Shown here: positions 28,101 to 37,288 of the stretch, piece after piece
Layout: every line of letters begins with the position of its first letter
Numbering within the stretch: position 1 is the first letter of the stretch
From: Synechococcus sp. UW179A
GTDB lineage: Bacteria > Cyanobacteriota > Cyanobacteriia > PCC-6307 > Cyanobiaceae
DNA length: 64,000 nt
Assembly (NCBI RefSeq): GCF_900473965.1
Contig: NZ_UCNJ01000012.1
Span: 248,001 to 312,000, forward strand
Direction of reading: 5' to 3'
Translations under genes and position numbers: made by a program
The notes under the pieces: generated by a model
The model's input: the letters and a program-made list of their open reading frames with translations, nothing else
Database searches by the model: none
What the model was told of the DNA's origin: nothing

Positions 28101-28883
28101 GGTAATCACTAGCTCCACGGATTGTTGCCGGTACAGATCGTTCACAGCCCTCTGTATGGCTGGATCACGCAGGCTGCTCACCCAGAGCGCTTTTGGCACC
28201 AAACCCTGCGCTCGCAGGGTTTCGAGCAGAACATCGCACCAGTGAACATCGGCTGATTGACGATGGGCGCGGTAAAGAAGCACGCCGATTGGCGTCCCTT
28301 CTTCCTGTCGCCAGTCGTAGGGGTCGGGATCGGGGCTGGCCGTGAGCGTCAGTTGGGGAGGATCCATGGCAGATTTCTCGCCTGCTGCCCTGGGGAGAAT
28401 CCATTGCAAACCATCGAGCCAACGCTGCAGGTTGTCTGCTCCTCCTTCCCGCAACAGCAGTGCCATGGCATCACAGAAGGGCTCTGGCTGGCTGCTGAGT
28501 GGGTGCAGGTCTTGGTCCTGTTCCGGCGTGCCTGACAGAACAAGCAGCTGCCGTTCCGGTTGCTTTGAAAGCCATGTGCAGCACTGCTCAAGGCCGTAGG
28601 ACCAGTGACCACGACCGCCGAGCAGTCTGATCACGATCAGCTGCGTCTCGCCCGTGCAGACGGCCAGGTAATGATCGATCTGAGCTGGATGGGAGAGGGC
28701 CTCGAGTGGCAGCGCACGGATGCGGTTCTGCCAGAACACTTGCTTCTGTGTATCCAGAACCCTTGACAGGGCAGAAATGTCCGAGCTGGCGCTGGTGAGA
28801 AACAACACCGGCGCAGTGGGTTGCTCCACGTAGGAGATCGGCCCATCGGTATCCGCCCCCGGCAGGCTACTTAAGCGATGCAT
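25110..28883 (-). CDS. cobN: Cobaltochelatase subunit CobN
   Basis: 1257-residue large subunit that inserts cobalt in cobalamin synthesis. It is related to the magnesium chelatase subunit ChlH but carries CobN-type motifs: HVGKHGSAEWLPGKSVGLS, GRNFYSVDLRGLPTEAAW, SVWGTATMRNGGEDIAQMFALIG and the tail TGAVPNWCYSQIAESWL. Length is at the lower end of the CobN/ChlH superfamily. It starts at ATG 28883, 72 bp from the divergent ilvE. With cobU at 56.2 kb it shows a cobalamin pathway; metH in the neighbourhood is a user. Confidence 0.92.
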   Translation of the reverse strand: MHRLSSLPGADTDGPISYVEQPTAPVLFLTSASSDISALSRVLDTQKQVFWQNRIRALPLEALSHPAQIDHYLAVCTGETQLIVIRLLGGRGHWSYGLEQCCTWLSKQPERQLLVLSGTPEQDQDLHPLSSQPEPFCDAMALLLREGGADNLQRWLDGLQWILPRAAGEKSAMDPPQLTLTASPDPDPYDWRQEEGTPIGVLLYRAHRQSADVHWCDVLLETLRAQGLVPKALWVSSLRDPAIQRAVNDLYRQQSVELVITSTSFASVQFSEAGLGAPLWDDLDRPVLQMLSSGRSRERWQDSFQGLDPIDLSLQVVLPELDGRITTRIGAFREVDHADERLCTAVKRLEPDSAGLNWIAEHARAWVELRSTEPAHRSLALVLANYPLRNGRLANGVGLDTPASCLNILRWLREDGFDLGEQLLPKDSDLLIQQVLNGRTNDPESHNRPPLTYLPLSHYQRWWTSLPEEAKSPIRKRWGEPKDAVDLEPCGFAIHGVQFGRVVVLVQPSRGYDADQLSDLHSPDLPPPHRYLAQYLWLREIHHCQLMLHVGKHGSAEWLPGKSVGLSPCCAPGLALGAIPHLYPFIVNDPGEGSQAKRRGHAVILDHLTPPLGRAGLHGHMLSLESLLDEYIEARQLGASRCEQIQHQLIQLLIELNWPSIQTIQAKQSSSADIGDLLEQVEAYLCELKEAQIKTGLHRLGDDPQPKQLAELLLAIARSPASDRPGLTQWMSRSVGLECDPWKDEDGALLSDQDRRILERHGCLMPRRLSDAVEWIENQAEQLLLQLIDGNASDQHHDAKPLNNCFEQLLSSETLPGPLQFIKTDLWPRLQLSASHERQALLAAAAGRRIASGPSGAPTRGRDDVLPTGRNFYSVDLRGLPTEAAWDLGRRSAEQLLDLYELEEGEPLRHLALSVWGTATMRNGGEDIAQMFALIGVRPVWDGPTRRMVDLELIPLRLLERPRVDVTLRMSGLFRDAFPQLLAWIDRALLMVAGLDEADRDNPLAALTRSRGPQARLFGSAPGSYGAGLQALIDSGQWEGRDDLGEAYLAWSSWSYNAAAKAHDDRVGLEQALKNVQVVLHNQDNREHDLLDSDDYYQFQGGLAAAVNRVSGNDPKVFFADHSRSERLRIHPLDREIDKVVRSRLLNPRWIEGMKQHGYKGAFEMGASLDYLFAYDATTGAVPNWCYSQIAESWLLNPDVRDFLLQRNPWVMRDMAERCLEAATRGLWGDPDATLLEEIRRALLDSERAVEGGSISA

Positions 28884-28955
28884 GTCCCCATTCTCCTGAG
28901 CACAGGACGACCGGTCACTGACGGGTGAGAAGATCTGGTCAACGGACCCTCAGCG

Positions 28956-29873
28956 ATGCACCAGTTCCTTCCCTACGCCTGGTTCCAGGGACGCTGCGTT
29001 CCTTTCGAGGACGCCAAGGTGTCGGTGGCGACGCATGCATTGCATTACGGAACTGGAGCCTTTGGTGGGATGCGGGCCATTCCCGATCCGATCAAACCCG
29101 GAGGAATGCTCTTGTTCCGTGCCGACCGTCATGCTCGTCGGCTGTCTCAGAGCGCCCATCTGTTGATGGCTGATCTCAGTGAAGAGACCGTGATGCAAGG
29201 ACTGACAACCATGCTTCATGCCAACAAGCCCACCACGCCGATTTATCTGAGGCCATTCGTCTACACGAGTGATCTCGGAATCGCGCCAAGGCTGCACAAC
29301 ATCGAAACCGATTTTCTGATCTATGGGCTGGAGCTGGGTGACTATCTCTCTCCGGATGGAGTGAGTTGTCGGATTAGCAGCTGGACCCGCCAGGAAGATC
29401 GCTCACTGCCACTGCGCGGCAAGATTAGCGGTGCCTATATCACCAGCTCGCTGGCCAAGTCTGAGGCTGTCGCCAGCGGCTTTGACGAAGCCCTGCTGAT
29501 GAACACCCGAGGCAAGGTGAGTGAAGCCAGCGGCATGAATCTGTTCATCGTCCGTGACGGCAAACTGATTACCCCAGGTGTGGATCAGGACATCCTCGAG
29601 GGGATCACACGAGCAAGCGTGATCGAACTTGCCAAGGGCATGGGCATCGAGGTGATTGAACGGCCAGTCGACAAGACCGAGCTGTTCATCGCTGATGAGG
29701 TGTTTTTGACGGGAACAGCGGCCAAGATCAGTCCGATTCGCCAGCTGGAATCAACGCTTCTCTCGAAACACAGACCCCTGATGGAGGCGCTGCGCTCCAA
29801 GCTGGTGGCCATCACAGAAGGTCGAGATGAGCACTATGCCCACTGGGTCACACGCATCGATCTGAAGGGCTGA
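28956..29873 (+). CDS. ilvE: Branched-chain amino acid aminotransferase
   Basis: PLP class IV aminotransferase for valine, leucine and isoleucine, 305 residues. The N-terminal part has HALHYGTGAFGGMRA and an RADRHARRL segment. The PLP lysine is in RGKISGAY near residue 155. SEASGMNLFIVRDG and DEVFLTGTAAKISPI complete the signature. Length is typical. It stands alone between cobN (divergent) and metH. Confidence 0.94.
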   Translation: MHQFLPYAWFQGRCVPFEDAKVSVATHALHYGTGAFGGMRAIPDPIKPGGMLLFRADRHARRLSQSAHLLMADLSEETVMQGLTTMLHANKPTTPIYLRPFVYTSDLGIAPRLHNIETDFLIYGLELGDYLSPDGVSCRISSWTRQEDRSLPLRGKISGAYITSSLAKSEAVASGFDEALLMNTRGKVSEASGMNLFIVRDGKLITPGVDQDILEGITRASVIELAKGMGIEVIERPVDKTELFIADEVFLTGTAAKISPIRQLESTLLSKHRPLMEALRSKLVAITEGRDEHYAHWVTRIDLKG

Positions 29874-29949
29874 GGGTCTGTGTCTTTGCCGTTAACACCG
29901 GGGTCCTGAGACCTGCATTTCTTAGGATGGATTGATCGAACCAGTGGTG

Positions 29950-32900
29950 ATGCAGGCAGTTCAGACGAAGTCCATCACTGAATCATCCCGCTTCCTCAAG
30001 CGTCTGCACGATCCCAGTCGCCCTGTTCTGGTGTTTGACGGTGCCACTGGCACCTCCCTTCAGCAGATGGATCTTTCGGCCGATGATTTCGGCGGGGAAG
30101 TGCTTGAGGGTTGTAATGAAAACCTTGTGGTCACGCGTCCTGACGCGGTGCAGGCCGTGCATCGCCAGTTTTTGGAGGCGGGTTGTGATGTGATCGAGAC
30201 GGACACCTTCGGTGCGGCGTCCGTGGTGTTGGCGGAATACGACCTTGAGGATCAGGCTTTCGTTCTCAACAAACGGGCAGCGGAACTGGCACGTGAGATC
30301 GCTGATGAATACAGCACTGCAGAAAAGCCGCGCTTCGTGGCCGGTTCGATGGGGCCCACCACCAAGCTCCCAACCCTTGGCCACATTGATTTCGACACGC
30401 TGAGGGCTTCCTTCCGAGATCAGGCGGCAGGCCTGATTGCCGGCGATGTGGATCTGTTCATCATCGAGACCTGTCAGGATGTTCTCCAGATCAAGGCAGC
30501 ACTTCAGGGCGTTGAGGATGCCTTCTCCGCTAGTGGACAACGACGGCCATTGATGGTGTCCGTGACGATGGAGACCACGGGAACCATGTTGGTTGGCTCG
30601 GATATCGCGGCCGTGGTCTCCATTCTTGAACCATTCCCGATTGATGTGCTCGGTTTGAACTGTGCGACCGGTCCAGAGCAAATGAAGGAACACATCAAGT
30701 ATCTGGCCGAATATTCGCCCTTTGTGGTGAGCTGCATCCCCAATGCCGGTCTTCCGGAGAACATCGGCGGCGTCGCCCATTACCGGCTCACCCCCATCGA
30801 GCTGAAAATGCAGCTCATGCACTTTGTTGAGGATCTTGGTGTTCAGGTGATTGGTGGCTGCTGTGGCACCACACCGGCCCATATCAAAGCGCTGTCAGAA
30901 ATTTCCGATGAACTGAAACCCGCCGACCGGCATGTGAGGACACATCACCTTGAACGGCAGCAGCTGGGCTATGAACCGGCAGCAGCTTCGCTGTACGGAG
31001 CAACGCCCTATTTCCAGGACAATTCCTTCCTGATCATCGGCGAGCGATTGAATGCGAGCGGGTCCAAAAAGGTGCGTGAACTTCTCAATGAAGAAGATTG
31101 GGATGGCCTTGTTGGTCTGGCACGTGGGCAGGTGAAGGAGAACGCTCATGTTCTCGATGTCAATGTCGACTATGTGGGACGCGACGGCGAGAAAGATATG
31201 CATGAACTGGTGACCCGTGTTGTCACCAATGTGAATCTGCCACTGATGCTCGACTCAACTGAGTGGCAGAAAATGGAGGCGGGACTGAAAGTTGCCGGTG
31301 GTAAATGCATCCTCAATTCCACGAATTATGAGGATGGTGATGAGCGTTTTTTCAAGGTGCTTGAACTCGCTCGCCGTTACGGCGCAGCTGTAGTAGTTGG
31401 CACCATTGATGAGGAAGGTATGGCGCGAACGGCTGAAAAAAAAGTCGCCATCGCAAAACGTGCCTACAGAGATGCTGTTGAGTTTGGGATCCCAGCCCGA
31501 GAGATTTTTTACGACCCGCTTGCACTGCCCATTTCAACGGGAATTGAAGAGGACCGCCGCAATGCCATCGAAACAATTGAAGCGATTCGCCAGATTCGCA
31601 GCGAACTTCCAGGAGTTCACGTTGTGCTCGGTGTCTCGAATGTGAGCTTCGGACTTTCTCCTGCCGCCAGGATTACGCTCAATTCCGTATTCCTCCACGA
31701 CTGCTGTGAGGCAGGCATGGATGCTGCAATTGTTTCTCCCGCGAAGATTCTGCCTCTAATCAAGATTGAGGAGGGTCATCAACAGGTTTGTCGCGATCTG
31801 ATCAACGATTCCCGACGATTTGATGGGGATGTCTGTATCTATGACCCCCTAACTGAGCTCACCACACTGTTTGAGGGTGTCAGCACCAAGGAGGCCCGCT
31901 CTTCAGGTCCCTCTTTGGCCGATCTCCCCGTTGAGGAAAGGCTCAAGCAGCACATCATTGATGGAGAACGGATCGGACTTGAGGATGCTCTCAATGAGGG
32001 GCTTGAAAATTACAAACCACTCGAGATTGTTAACACATTCCTTCTCGACGGGATGAAGGTTGTTGGTGAATTATTTGGCTCTGGTCAAATGCAGCTTCCA
32101 TTCGTTTTGCAATCTGCGGAAACCATGAAATCAGCTGTTGCTTTCCTTGAGCCGCATATGGAGAAAAGCGATGGTGCGCGGTCGGCAAAGGCAAAATTTT
32201 TGATTGCCACAGTGAAGGGGGATGTTCATGATATTGGTAAAAATCTTGTTGATATCATCCTCACTAATAACGGATATGAAGTGATTAATTTGGGTATTAA
32301 ACAGGATGTTGGAGCCATTATTGCTGCTCAAGAAGAGCATCAGGCTGACTGCATCGCCATGAGTGGACTTCTTGTGAAATCCACCGCATTCATGAAAGAC
32401 AATCTCTCTGCTTTCAATGAAGCTGGAATCACTGTTCCAGTGGTTCTGGGTGGAGCTGCTCTGACTCCGAGATTTGTCAATAAGGATTGCAGTGAGGTGT
32501 ACAACGGCAAAGTTCTCTACGGAAGAGACGCATTTACAGATCTGCGTTTCATGGATGCCTTTGTGGATGCCCGTCAGTCCGATGCCTGGGACAACGAAAA
32601 GGGATTCCTCAACGGCACCCCCGAGGGCCTTTCGCTTGGGGGTGATTTGGGTTCCAGCTCGGAGCCAGGAACGACCGATGATTCGACGCCAAGCGAAACT
32701 CTGAAGCAGGCCAAGGTCGACTCGGTGCCTGTCAGTTTCGATCGATCGGAAACGGTGCCTGAGGAAGCAGCTGTTCAGCCTTTGTTCCTGGGTCCGAAGG
32801 TGTTGCAGGGAGACGCTGAAATACCTCTGCCGGAGGTGATGGCCTATCTCGATCGACAGGCTCTGTTCGCCGGTCAGTGGCAGATGCGCAAGGTCAAAGG

Positions 32901-33576
32901 TCAGTCACGGGAGGACTATGAGGCTGATCTGCAAGCCAAGGCAGAACCCGTTCTGCAGGCCTGGCTTGAACGCGCAATCGATGAAAGCCTTCTGCACCCT
33001 GCAGTTGCCTATGGCTATTTCCCCTGCGGGCGTGAGGGCAATGATGTCGTGGTCTTTGACCAGGATGGATCACGTCAGCTTGGCCGCTTTTCACTGCCAC
33101 GCCAGCGTGGCGGCAACCGCTACTGCATCGCCGACTTTTACAGGGACCTCGTTGAGGGAGGTCCCAGCGATGTTTTGCCGATGCAGGCGGTCACCATGGG
33201 AGAACAGGCGTCAGTCTTTGCTCAACAGCTGTTCGAGGCAGATTCCTACAGCGACTACCTGTTCTTCCACGGACTGGCCGTCCAGATGGCCGAAGCTCTT
33301 GCCGAATGGACTCATGCCCGCGTGAGGCTTGAATGCGGATTTGCGGATCCCGAAGGGATGCCGCTCAAGGATGTGTTGGCCCAGCGCTACCGAGGCAGTC
33401 GTTACTCCTTTGGCTACCCGGCTTGTCCCAACGTTGCAGATTCACGGCAGCAGCTGCTGTGGCTTGGCGCTGACCGTGTCGGCCTGAGCATGGATGAGGG
33501 CGACCAGCTGCATCCGGAGCAGAGCACCACGGCACTGGTGGCTTTGCACAGCAAAGCCCGCTATTTCAGCGCTTAG
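29950..33576 (+). CDS. metH: Cobalamin-dependent methionine synthase
   Basis: 1208-residue modular enzyme transferring methyl from methyl-THF to homocysteine. Homocysteine domain: residues about 1-330, with zinc cysteines at GLNCATGP (near 238) and [10 protein letters not shown] (near 304). Pterin domain: about 345-620 ([36 protein letters not shown]). B12 cap: about 650-740. Corrinoid domain: has DVHDIGKN near residue 758. A polar linker (around 900-960, rich in Ser, Thr, Glu) precedes the activation domain ([26 protein letters not shown]). The ATG at 29950 is preferred over an in-frame TTG at 29932. No cobalamin riboswitch is seen in the short upstream gap. Confidence 0.96.
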   Translation: MQAVQTKSITESSRFLKRLHDPSRPVLVFDGATGTSLQQMDLSADDFGGEVLEGCNENLVVTRPDAVQAVHRQFLEAGCDVIETDTFGAASVVLAEYDLEDQAFVLNKRAAELAREIADEYSTAEKPRFVAGSMGPTTKLPTLGHIDFDTLRASFRDQAAGLIAGDVDLFIIETCQDVLQIKAALQGVEDAFSASGQRRPLMVSVTMETTGTMLVGSDIAAVVSILEPFPIDVLGLNCATGPEQMKEHIKYLAEYSPFVVSCIPNAGLPENIGGVAHYRLTPIELKMQLMHFVEDLGVQVIGGCCGTTPAHIKALSEISDELKPADRHVRTHHLERQQLGYEPAAASLYGATPYFQDNSFLIIGERLNASGSKKVRELLNEEDWDGLVGLARGQVKENAHVLDVNVDYVGRDGEKDMHELVTRVVTNVNLPLMLDSTEWQKMEAGLKVAGGKCILNSTNYEDGDERFFKVLELARRYGAAVVVGTIDEEGMARTAEKKVAIAKRAYRDAVEFGIPAREIFYDPLALPISTGIEEDRRNAIETIEAIRQIRSELPGVHVVLGVSNVSFGLSPAARITLNSVFLHDCCEAGMDAAIVSPAKILPLIKIEEGHQQVCRDLINDSRRFDGDVCIYDPLTELTTLFEGVSTKEARSSGPSLADLPVEERLKQHIIDGERIGLEDALNEGLENYKPLEIVNTFLLDGMKVVGELFGSGQMQLPFVLQSAETMKSAVAFLEPHMEKSDGARSAKAKFLIATVKGDVHDIGKNLVDIILTNNGYEVINLGIKQDVGAIIAAQEEHQADCIAMSGLLVKSTAFMKDNLSAFNEAGITVPVVLGGAALTPRFVNKDCSEVYNGKVLYGRDAFTDLRFMDAFVDARQSDAWDNEKGFLNGTPEGLSLGGDLGSSSEPGTTDDSTPSETLKQAKVDSVPVSFDRSETVPEEAAVQPLFLGPKVLQGDAEIPLPEVMAYLDRQALFAGQWQMRKVKGQSREDYEADLQAKAEPVLQAWLERAIDESLLHPAVAYGYFPCGREGNDVVVFDQDGSRQLGRFSLPRQRGGNRYCIADFYRDLVEGGPSDVLPMQAVTMGEQASVFAQQLFEADSYSDYLFFHGLAVQMAEALAEWTHARVRLECGFADPEGMPLKDVLAQRYRGSRYSFGYPACPNVADSRQQLLWLGADRVGLSMDEGDQLHPEQSTTALVALHSKARYFSA

Positions 33577-33587
33577 GCAGGATCACT

Positions 33588-33602
33588 GCTGCAGACTGCA
33601 GC
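33588..33602. repeat. Perfect 7-bp inverted repeat downstream of metH
   Basis: GCTGCAG-A-CTGCAGC, followed by TTTC. It lies 12 bp after the metH stop and 19 bp before the next start. The one-base centre is too short for a full hairpin, so an operator-like palindrome or a hairpin with a larger loop is possible. Confidence 0.4.
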
Positions 33603-33621
33603 TTTCATCAACCACGTCACT

Positions 33622-33894
33622 ATGGATCTCAGTGGGCCCGGCGCCATCGATGAGGCGATCAATGCAGGGATCGATCTGGATGGATCACCTTTGCCTGCTC
33701 AGATGCTGACGCTTTACAGGGAAGTGATGACCCTTGAAAGCCAGCGCAAGCGCAGCGGTGTACGCAAGTCGATGCGCAATCGGGTGGTCAAGACAGGCGC
33801 CAAGCATTTTGACCAGGAAACGCTGAATCAGCGCCTGATCGATGCTGGATGGGAGGGTCTGAAGGCTAAGGAGATCAGCTTCTTCTACGGCTGA
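33622..33894 (+). CDS. Small conserved-looking protein of unknown function
   Basis: 90 residues, soluble, with a basic central helix (QRKRSGVRKSMRNRVVKTG). An ordered tail (HFDQETLNQRLIDAGWEGLKAKEISFFYG) appears folded. No signal peptide. It lies 45 bp after metH and may be its second gene. I do not recognise a named family. The codon pattern and composition fit the neighbours. Confidence 0.72.
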   Translation: MDLSGPGAIDEAINAGIDLDGSPLPAQMLTLYREVMTLESQRKRSGVRKSMRNRVVKTGAKHFDQETLNQRLIDAGWEGLKAKEISFFYG

Positions 33895-33910
33895 CCCAAA
33901 TCGCTGATGG

Positions 33911-33938
33911 AGCTCTGCCGATCATTCCTGGCAGAGCT
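33911..33938. terminator. 9-bp hairpin between convergent genes
   Basis: AGCTCTGCC (33911-33919) pairs perfectly with GGCAGAGCT (33930-33938) around a ten-base loop. It sits at the 3' ends of the 33622 gene and the convergent 33922 gene, whose stop codon lies in the loop. No T-tract follows, so it may act as a bidirectional stop or as RNA end protection. Confidence 0.5.
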
Positions 33939-34152
33939 TCTCCATCGTGTCGATCACTTCTTGTTGAAATTCCTCGAGGGCGCTGGATTCGCTGAGGTCG
34001 ATCCCCTCTCCAGCAGCATTCTGAGACAGGTCCTGAAAGTGGAATGCCCCCTCCCCATTGGCGAGAAACTCAATCGCCGAGGATTCCCCGCTTTCGCGGA
34101 AGGCGTCGCAGAGGGCGAGGAACGCTGCGTCTTCAGTGAACTCCCAATCCAT
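33922..34152 (-). CDS. Small acidic protein of unknown function
   Basis: 76 residues, strongly acidic (more than a fifth Asp and Glu), helical by eye, with MDWEFTEDAAFLALCDAFRES at the N-terminus. The C-terminus is a likely helix (ALEEFQQEVIDTMEKLCQE). No clear Shine-Dalgarno site precedes the ATG, as is common in this group of organisms. Its composition and fit between neighbours suggest a real gene. Function unknown. Confidence 0.55.
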   Translation of the reverse strand: MDWEFTEDAAFLALCDAFRESGESSAIEFLANGEGAFHFQDLSQNAAGEGIDLSESSALEEFQQEVIDTMEKLCQE

Positions 34153-34263
34153 CGAGGAGGCATAACTGATTGACCTTTAACGCCTCGCCCCCGGGATCCG
34201 TCAACCATCTTGTCGCGCAATGTGCCACTCCTTCGGCAGACTCCCCGTGGATTGCATGGCGTA

Positions 34264-34671
34264 ATGAGCTCTGAAACATCGCCCCAAACCGATTGCCAGG
34301 CCGTTGATCTGAACGTTCTAGGTAAGCCTCTGGAGGTGTGTAGCTGTCAACCAATGACCGGTTGGTTCCGGGATGGACATTGTCGAACCGATGTGGGGGA
34401 TCTCGGACGTCACAGCGTCTGCTGCGTGATGACGGAAAGCTTTCTCAGCTACAGCAGGGCCCAAGGCAATGATCTGAGCACCCCGATGCCCCAGTTTGGT
34501 TTCCCTGGTCTTCAACCTGGTGATCACTGGTGTGTATGCGCCCCTCGCTGGAAGGAAGCCCATGAAGATGGAATGGCTCCGCCGGTTCTCCTGGAGTCCA
34601 CCGAATCCAGCACTGTTGAGATCATTCCACTGGAGATTCTGAAAAAGCATGCTCACCAGGGAATGACCTGA
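34264..34671 (+). CDS. DUF2237 family protein
   Basis: 135 residues from ATG 34264 (MSSETSPQTDCQ). It matches DUF2237: NVLGKPLEVCSCQPMTGWFR, SVCCVMTESFLSYSRAQGND, FGFPGLQPGDHWCVCAPRWK, with five or more conserved cysteines. The biochemical role of the family is unknown. An in-frame ATG at 34210 would add an unrelated leader. The 3' end overlaps the convergent SDR gene by 19 bp. Confidence 0.85.
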   Translation: MSSETSPQTDCQAVDLNVLGKPLEVCSCQPMTGWFRDGHCRTDVGDLGRHSVCCVMTESFLSYSRAQGNDLSTPMPQFGFPGLQPGDHWCVCAPRWKEAHEDGMAPPVLLESTESSTVEIIPLEILKKHAHQGMT

Positions 34672-35381
34672 CCATCCCAGGCGAGAAATCGGCCACTGTC
34701 GGATGGTGTCTGCTGCAGCAGGACATCCAGAAGATGCCCTGCTGCCCTTTCAGGGCTGAACAACTTCTCCTTGGGTACAAAGCTCTGAAAGGGCTTCGAA
34801 AGGGCTGTGTCTGTCGTTCCAGGGTGCAGAAGAGTCACCGTCGCCAGCGGCAAGCGTCGCGCCCACTCAAGACTCAGGCAGCGCAGCATCATGTTTTGTG
34901 CTGCCTTAGCGCCGCGATAGGCGTACCAACCGCCGCTGCCGTTATCGCTAATGCTGCCGACCCTGGCACTCAGGCTGGCGAAATGAAAAGGTCTGTCTCT
35001 GGTCAGAACAGGCTCGACTGACTTGGCAAGCAGCAGAGGTCCGGCTGCGTTGATGGCAAAAGAGTCGAGCAGCGCTGATTGCTCAGCATGTTGCAGCCGT
35101 TTTTCAGGTTGATAGGAGGGACTGTGGAGACGCCCTGTCGCATTGATCACGACTCTCAGAGGAGGAGAGCCAACACTGAGTTGTTCGGTCAGTTTGCTGA
35201 GACTGTCCTGGCATTGGAGGTCAACGCTCCACTCCTCATCCGACAATGGATGGCGGGTCGCCAGCGTCACCAGCAGTGATGGGTGACGGCGAGCCAGTTC
35301 TGCACTCAATGCCCGGCCAATACCACCGCCACCAACCACCAAAGCTCGTCCCTGCCAGCTATCGGTGCACATTTCAGGCAT
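34653..35381 (-). CDS. Short-chain dehydrogenase/reductase
   Basis: 242 residues with a Rossmann loop VVGGGGIGRALSAEL, NATG at VVINATGRLH, and the catalytic Ser-Tyr-Lys (FASLSAR, then YAYRGAKAAQNM). It resembles the C-factor (CsgA-like) group of SDR proteins; the substrate is unknown. The start ATG at 35381 is close to the divergent SpoIID-like gene at 35406, leaving only about 24 bp. Confidence 0.85.
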   Translation of the reverse strand: MPEMCTDSWQGRALVVGGGGIGRALSAELARRHPSLLVTLATRHPLSDEEWSVDLQCQDSLSKLTEQLSVGSPPLRVVINATGRLHSPSYQPEKRLQHAEQSALLDSFAINAAGPLLLAKSVEPVLTRDRPFHFASLSARVGSISDNGSGGWYAYRGAKAAQNMMLRCLSLEWARRLPLATVTLLHPGTTDTALSKPFQSFVPKEKLFSPERAAGHLLDVLLQQTPSDSGRFLAWDGQVIPW

Positions 35382-35405
35382 GATTCCATCTCCGCCACAG
35401 CGGGT

Positions 35406-36350
35406 ATGCGTCTCGTTCGACCACTGTTGCTGACTTTGACGGCGAGTGCGGGGCTGGCCGCATTGATCGCCTGGTCAACCAGTGCTAAGCGGTTCAACAC
35501 AGACAGCCAAGACACAGAGGCTCTTCTCAGCGCACTGTTTGACGCTGAAGCTCAGCTCGATAGCGAGGATCAAACGCACCTAACGGCCAAACGATTGCAG
35601 CAGCGCAGATTTGATCCGTCAGCAGGATCTGTCCCTGCGGTGCCAGCTCCGACTGAAACTGTTGATCCCCAAGTGCGCATCGCCCTGTTGAGTCAGCGAC
35701 CCCTAAGGCAGATCAGCACCAAGGATGGAGCGGCTTGCAGAACTCAGGGAGGAACACCCGTTCAGCCAGGAGTTCTCAACGGGATGCTCGCCGAGGCCAC
35801 CACAGGTTTTGTGAGTTGCGGCAGTACCGGTGGTTCGGTGCTTGTAAACGGCCGTGCCTACGAAGGAACGATTCACCTGCTCAACAGAGGGAATGGATGG
35901 CTTGCCATCAACCAGATCAACCTCGAACGCTATGTGGCTTCCGTTGTCGGCGCTGAAATGCCAAGCCACTGGAACGGTGAGGCTCTCAAGGCTCAGGCCG
36001 TAGCCGCACGCTCCTACGGCCTCGTTCACATGCTCCGACCAGCCAACAGCGACTGGAACCTCGGAGACACCACACGCTGGCAGGCTTACGCAGGAAGATC
36101 CAGCAGCAGCTTGTCAACGATCCAGGCCACTGAAGCGACGCGAGGACTGGTGTTGAGTTTCAAGGGAGGACTGGTTGAGTCGTTGTATGCGTCCACTCAG
36201 GAGATCTCCGATGAAGCGCATGGACATCTCGGTGCAAGCATGAGTCAGCATGGTGCTCAGGAGCTGGCTCAGCAGGGGCTTCGATTCAACGAGATCCTTG
36301 GCAGGTACTACGCCGGGGCATCCCTGGCGAGGATCAAAACCGATGGGTGA
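35406..36350 (+). CDS. SpoIID/LytB-domain protein
   Basis: 314 residues from ATG 35406, with a signal or anchor (RPLLLTLTASAGLAALIAW). The SpoIID domain spans about residues 160-300: GWLAINQINLERYVASVVGAEMP, then LKAQAVAARSYGLVHM, and SMSQHGAQELAQQG near the end. In Bacillus SpoIID is a lytic transglycosylase trimming denuded glycan. In non-sporulating cyanobacteria a role in wall remodelling is inferred. The start is chosen at the signal peptide; the frame is open upstream. It overlaps the next gene by 8 bp. Confidence 0.85.
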   Translation: MRLVRPLLLTLTASAGLAALIAWSTSAKRFNTDSQDTEALLSALFDAEAQLDSEDQTHLTAKRLQQRRFDPSAGSVPAVPAPTETVDPQVRIALLSQRPLRQISTKDGAACRTQGGTPVQPGVLNGMLAEATTGFVSCGSTGGSVLVNGRAYEGTIHLLNRGNGWLAINQINLERYVASVVGAEMPSHWNGEALKAQAVAARSYGLVHMLRPANSDWNLGDTTRWQAYAGRSSSSLSTIQATEATRGLVLSFKGGLVESLYASTQEISDEAHGHLGASMSQHGAQELAQQGLRFNEILGRYYAGASLARIKTDG

Positions 36351-37239
36351 AAAGCAATTCTGGTCGAAGGCGCTGGAGCGCTCCGAACAGGCTCAGAACT
36401 GCGGCGCCCTGATCCCTCTCAGCACCTCCACCATCGAGCTATCAGGCCCCAGGGCAGAACAGTTCGAACTGCGTCAGCTCAATGCGGCTCTTCCTAAGCA
36501 CCACAGACCTGAAGGGCCAAATCCAAATCCCTTTCTTCCATGGGACTCGCAACTCGAGGTCGAGAGGATTCGCAACAACCATGTTTTGATTCTCAACAAG
36601 TATCCCGTTGAGCGTGGGCACATGTTGCTGATCACTCAGGACTGGGCTTCTCAAGTTCACTGGCTACAACCTGATGACTGGCGTGCCCTGGTGCTTGTCG
36701 ACAACGACAGCACAGGTCTTTGGTTCTTCAACAGTGGTCCTAGAGCCGGAGCAAGTCAGCCCCATCGTCACCTTCAGCTGTTGCCCCGTCATCCCGGAGA
36801 GCGCATCTGTCCGCGACTCTCTTGGTTCAAGGAACGTCTGCTAGTGCCTAAAGGATCGACAGGCGACAGATCAATCTTTGATCCGCTGATCAACAGCTGT
36901 GTCATCGCTGAGCGTCCCCTGACGAGCAACCCAGACGATGAGGGGATCATCCTCCATGACCTTTATCGCTCTCTGGCCTCGCAATTGGGGCTCGGTGATC
37001 GTTTCACGCAACAGCCGCCCGCTGTTCCGTACAACCTGTTGCTGACGCGGTCCTGGATGGCGCTGATCAGGCGCAGTCGGGACCGCGTCAAGGGATTCAG
37101 TGTTAACGCACTGGGATTTGCTGGGTACCTGCTGGCGACACAACGCTCTGAGCTGGCCTGGCTTAAGAGCCATGGTGGTGAGCAGTTGCTCAGACAGGTT
37201 GTTCCCAATTGCAGTGGTTCCACGGATGCAGTGAGCTGA
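36343..37239 (+). CDS. ATP adenylyltransferase (Ap4A phosphorylase)
   Basis: 298 residues from ATG 36343. HIT-like fold with the motif HxHxQ in ASQPHRHLQLLP near residue 146, plus NHVLILNKYPVERGHMLLIT and the C-terminal YNLLLTRSWM. This is the Apa-type enzyme phosphorolysing diadenosine tetraphosphate to ADP and ATP, known from yeast and cyanobacteria. It overlaps the SpoIID-like gene by 8 bp, so the two are probably cotranscribed; no functional link is evident. Confidence 0.85.
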   Translation: MGEKQFWSKALERSEQAQNCGALIPLSTSTIELSGPRAEQFELRQLNAALPKHHRPEGPNPNPFLPWDSQLEVERIRNNHVLILNKYPVERGHMLLITQDWASQVHWLQPDDWRALVLVDNDSTGLWFFNSGPRAGASQPHRHLQLLPRHPGERICPRLSWFKERLLVPKGSTGDRSIFDPLINSCVIAERPLTSNPDDEGIILHDLYRSLASQLGLGDRFTQQPPAVPYNLLLTRSWMALIRRSRDRVKGFSVNALGFAGYLLATQRSELAWLKSHGGEQLLRQVVPNCSGSTDAVS

Positions 37240-37288
37240 TCTGAGCTGTCTGCCTGAAGGGGTCCATCAGTTCCTCTTCACGCAACCA

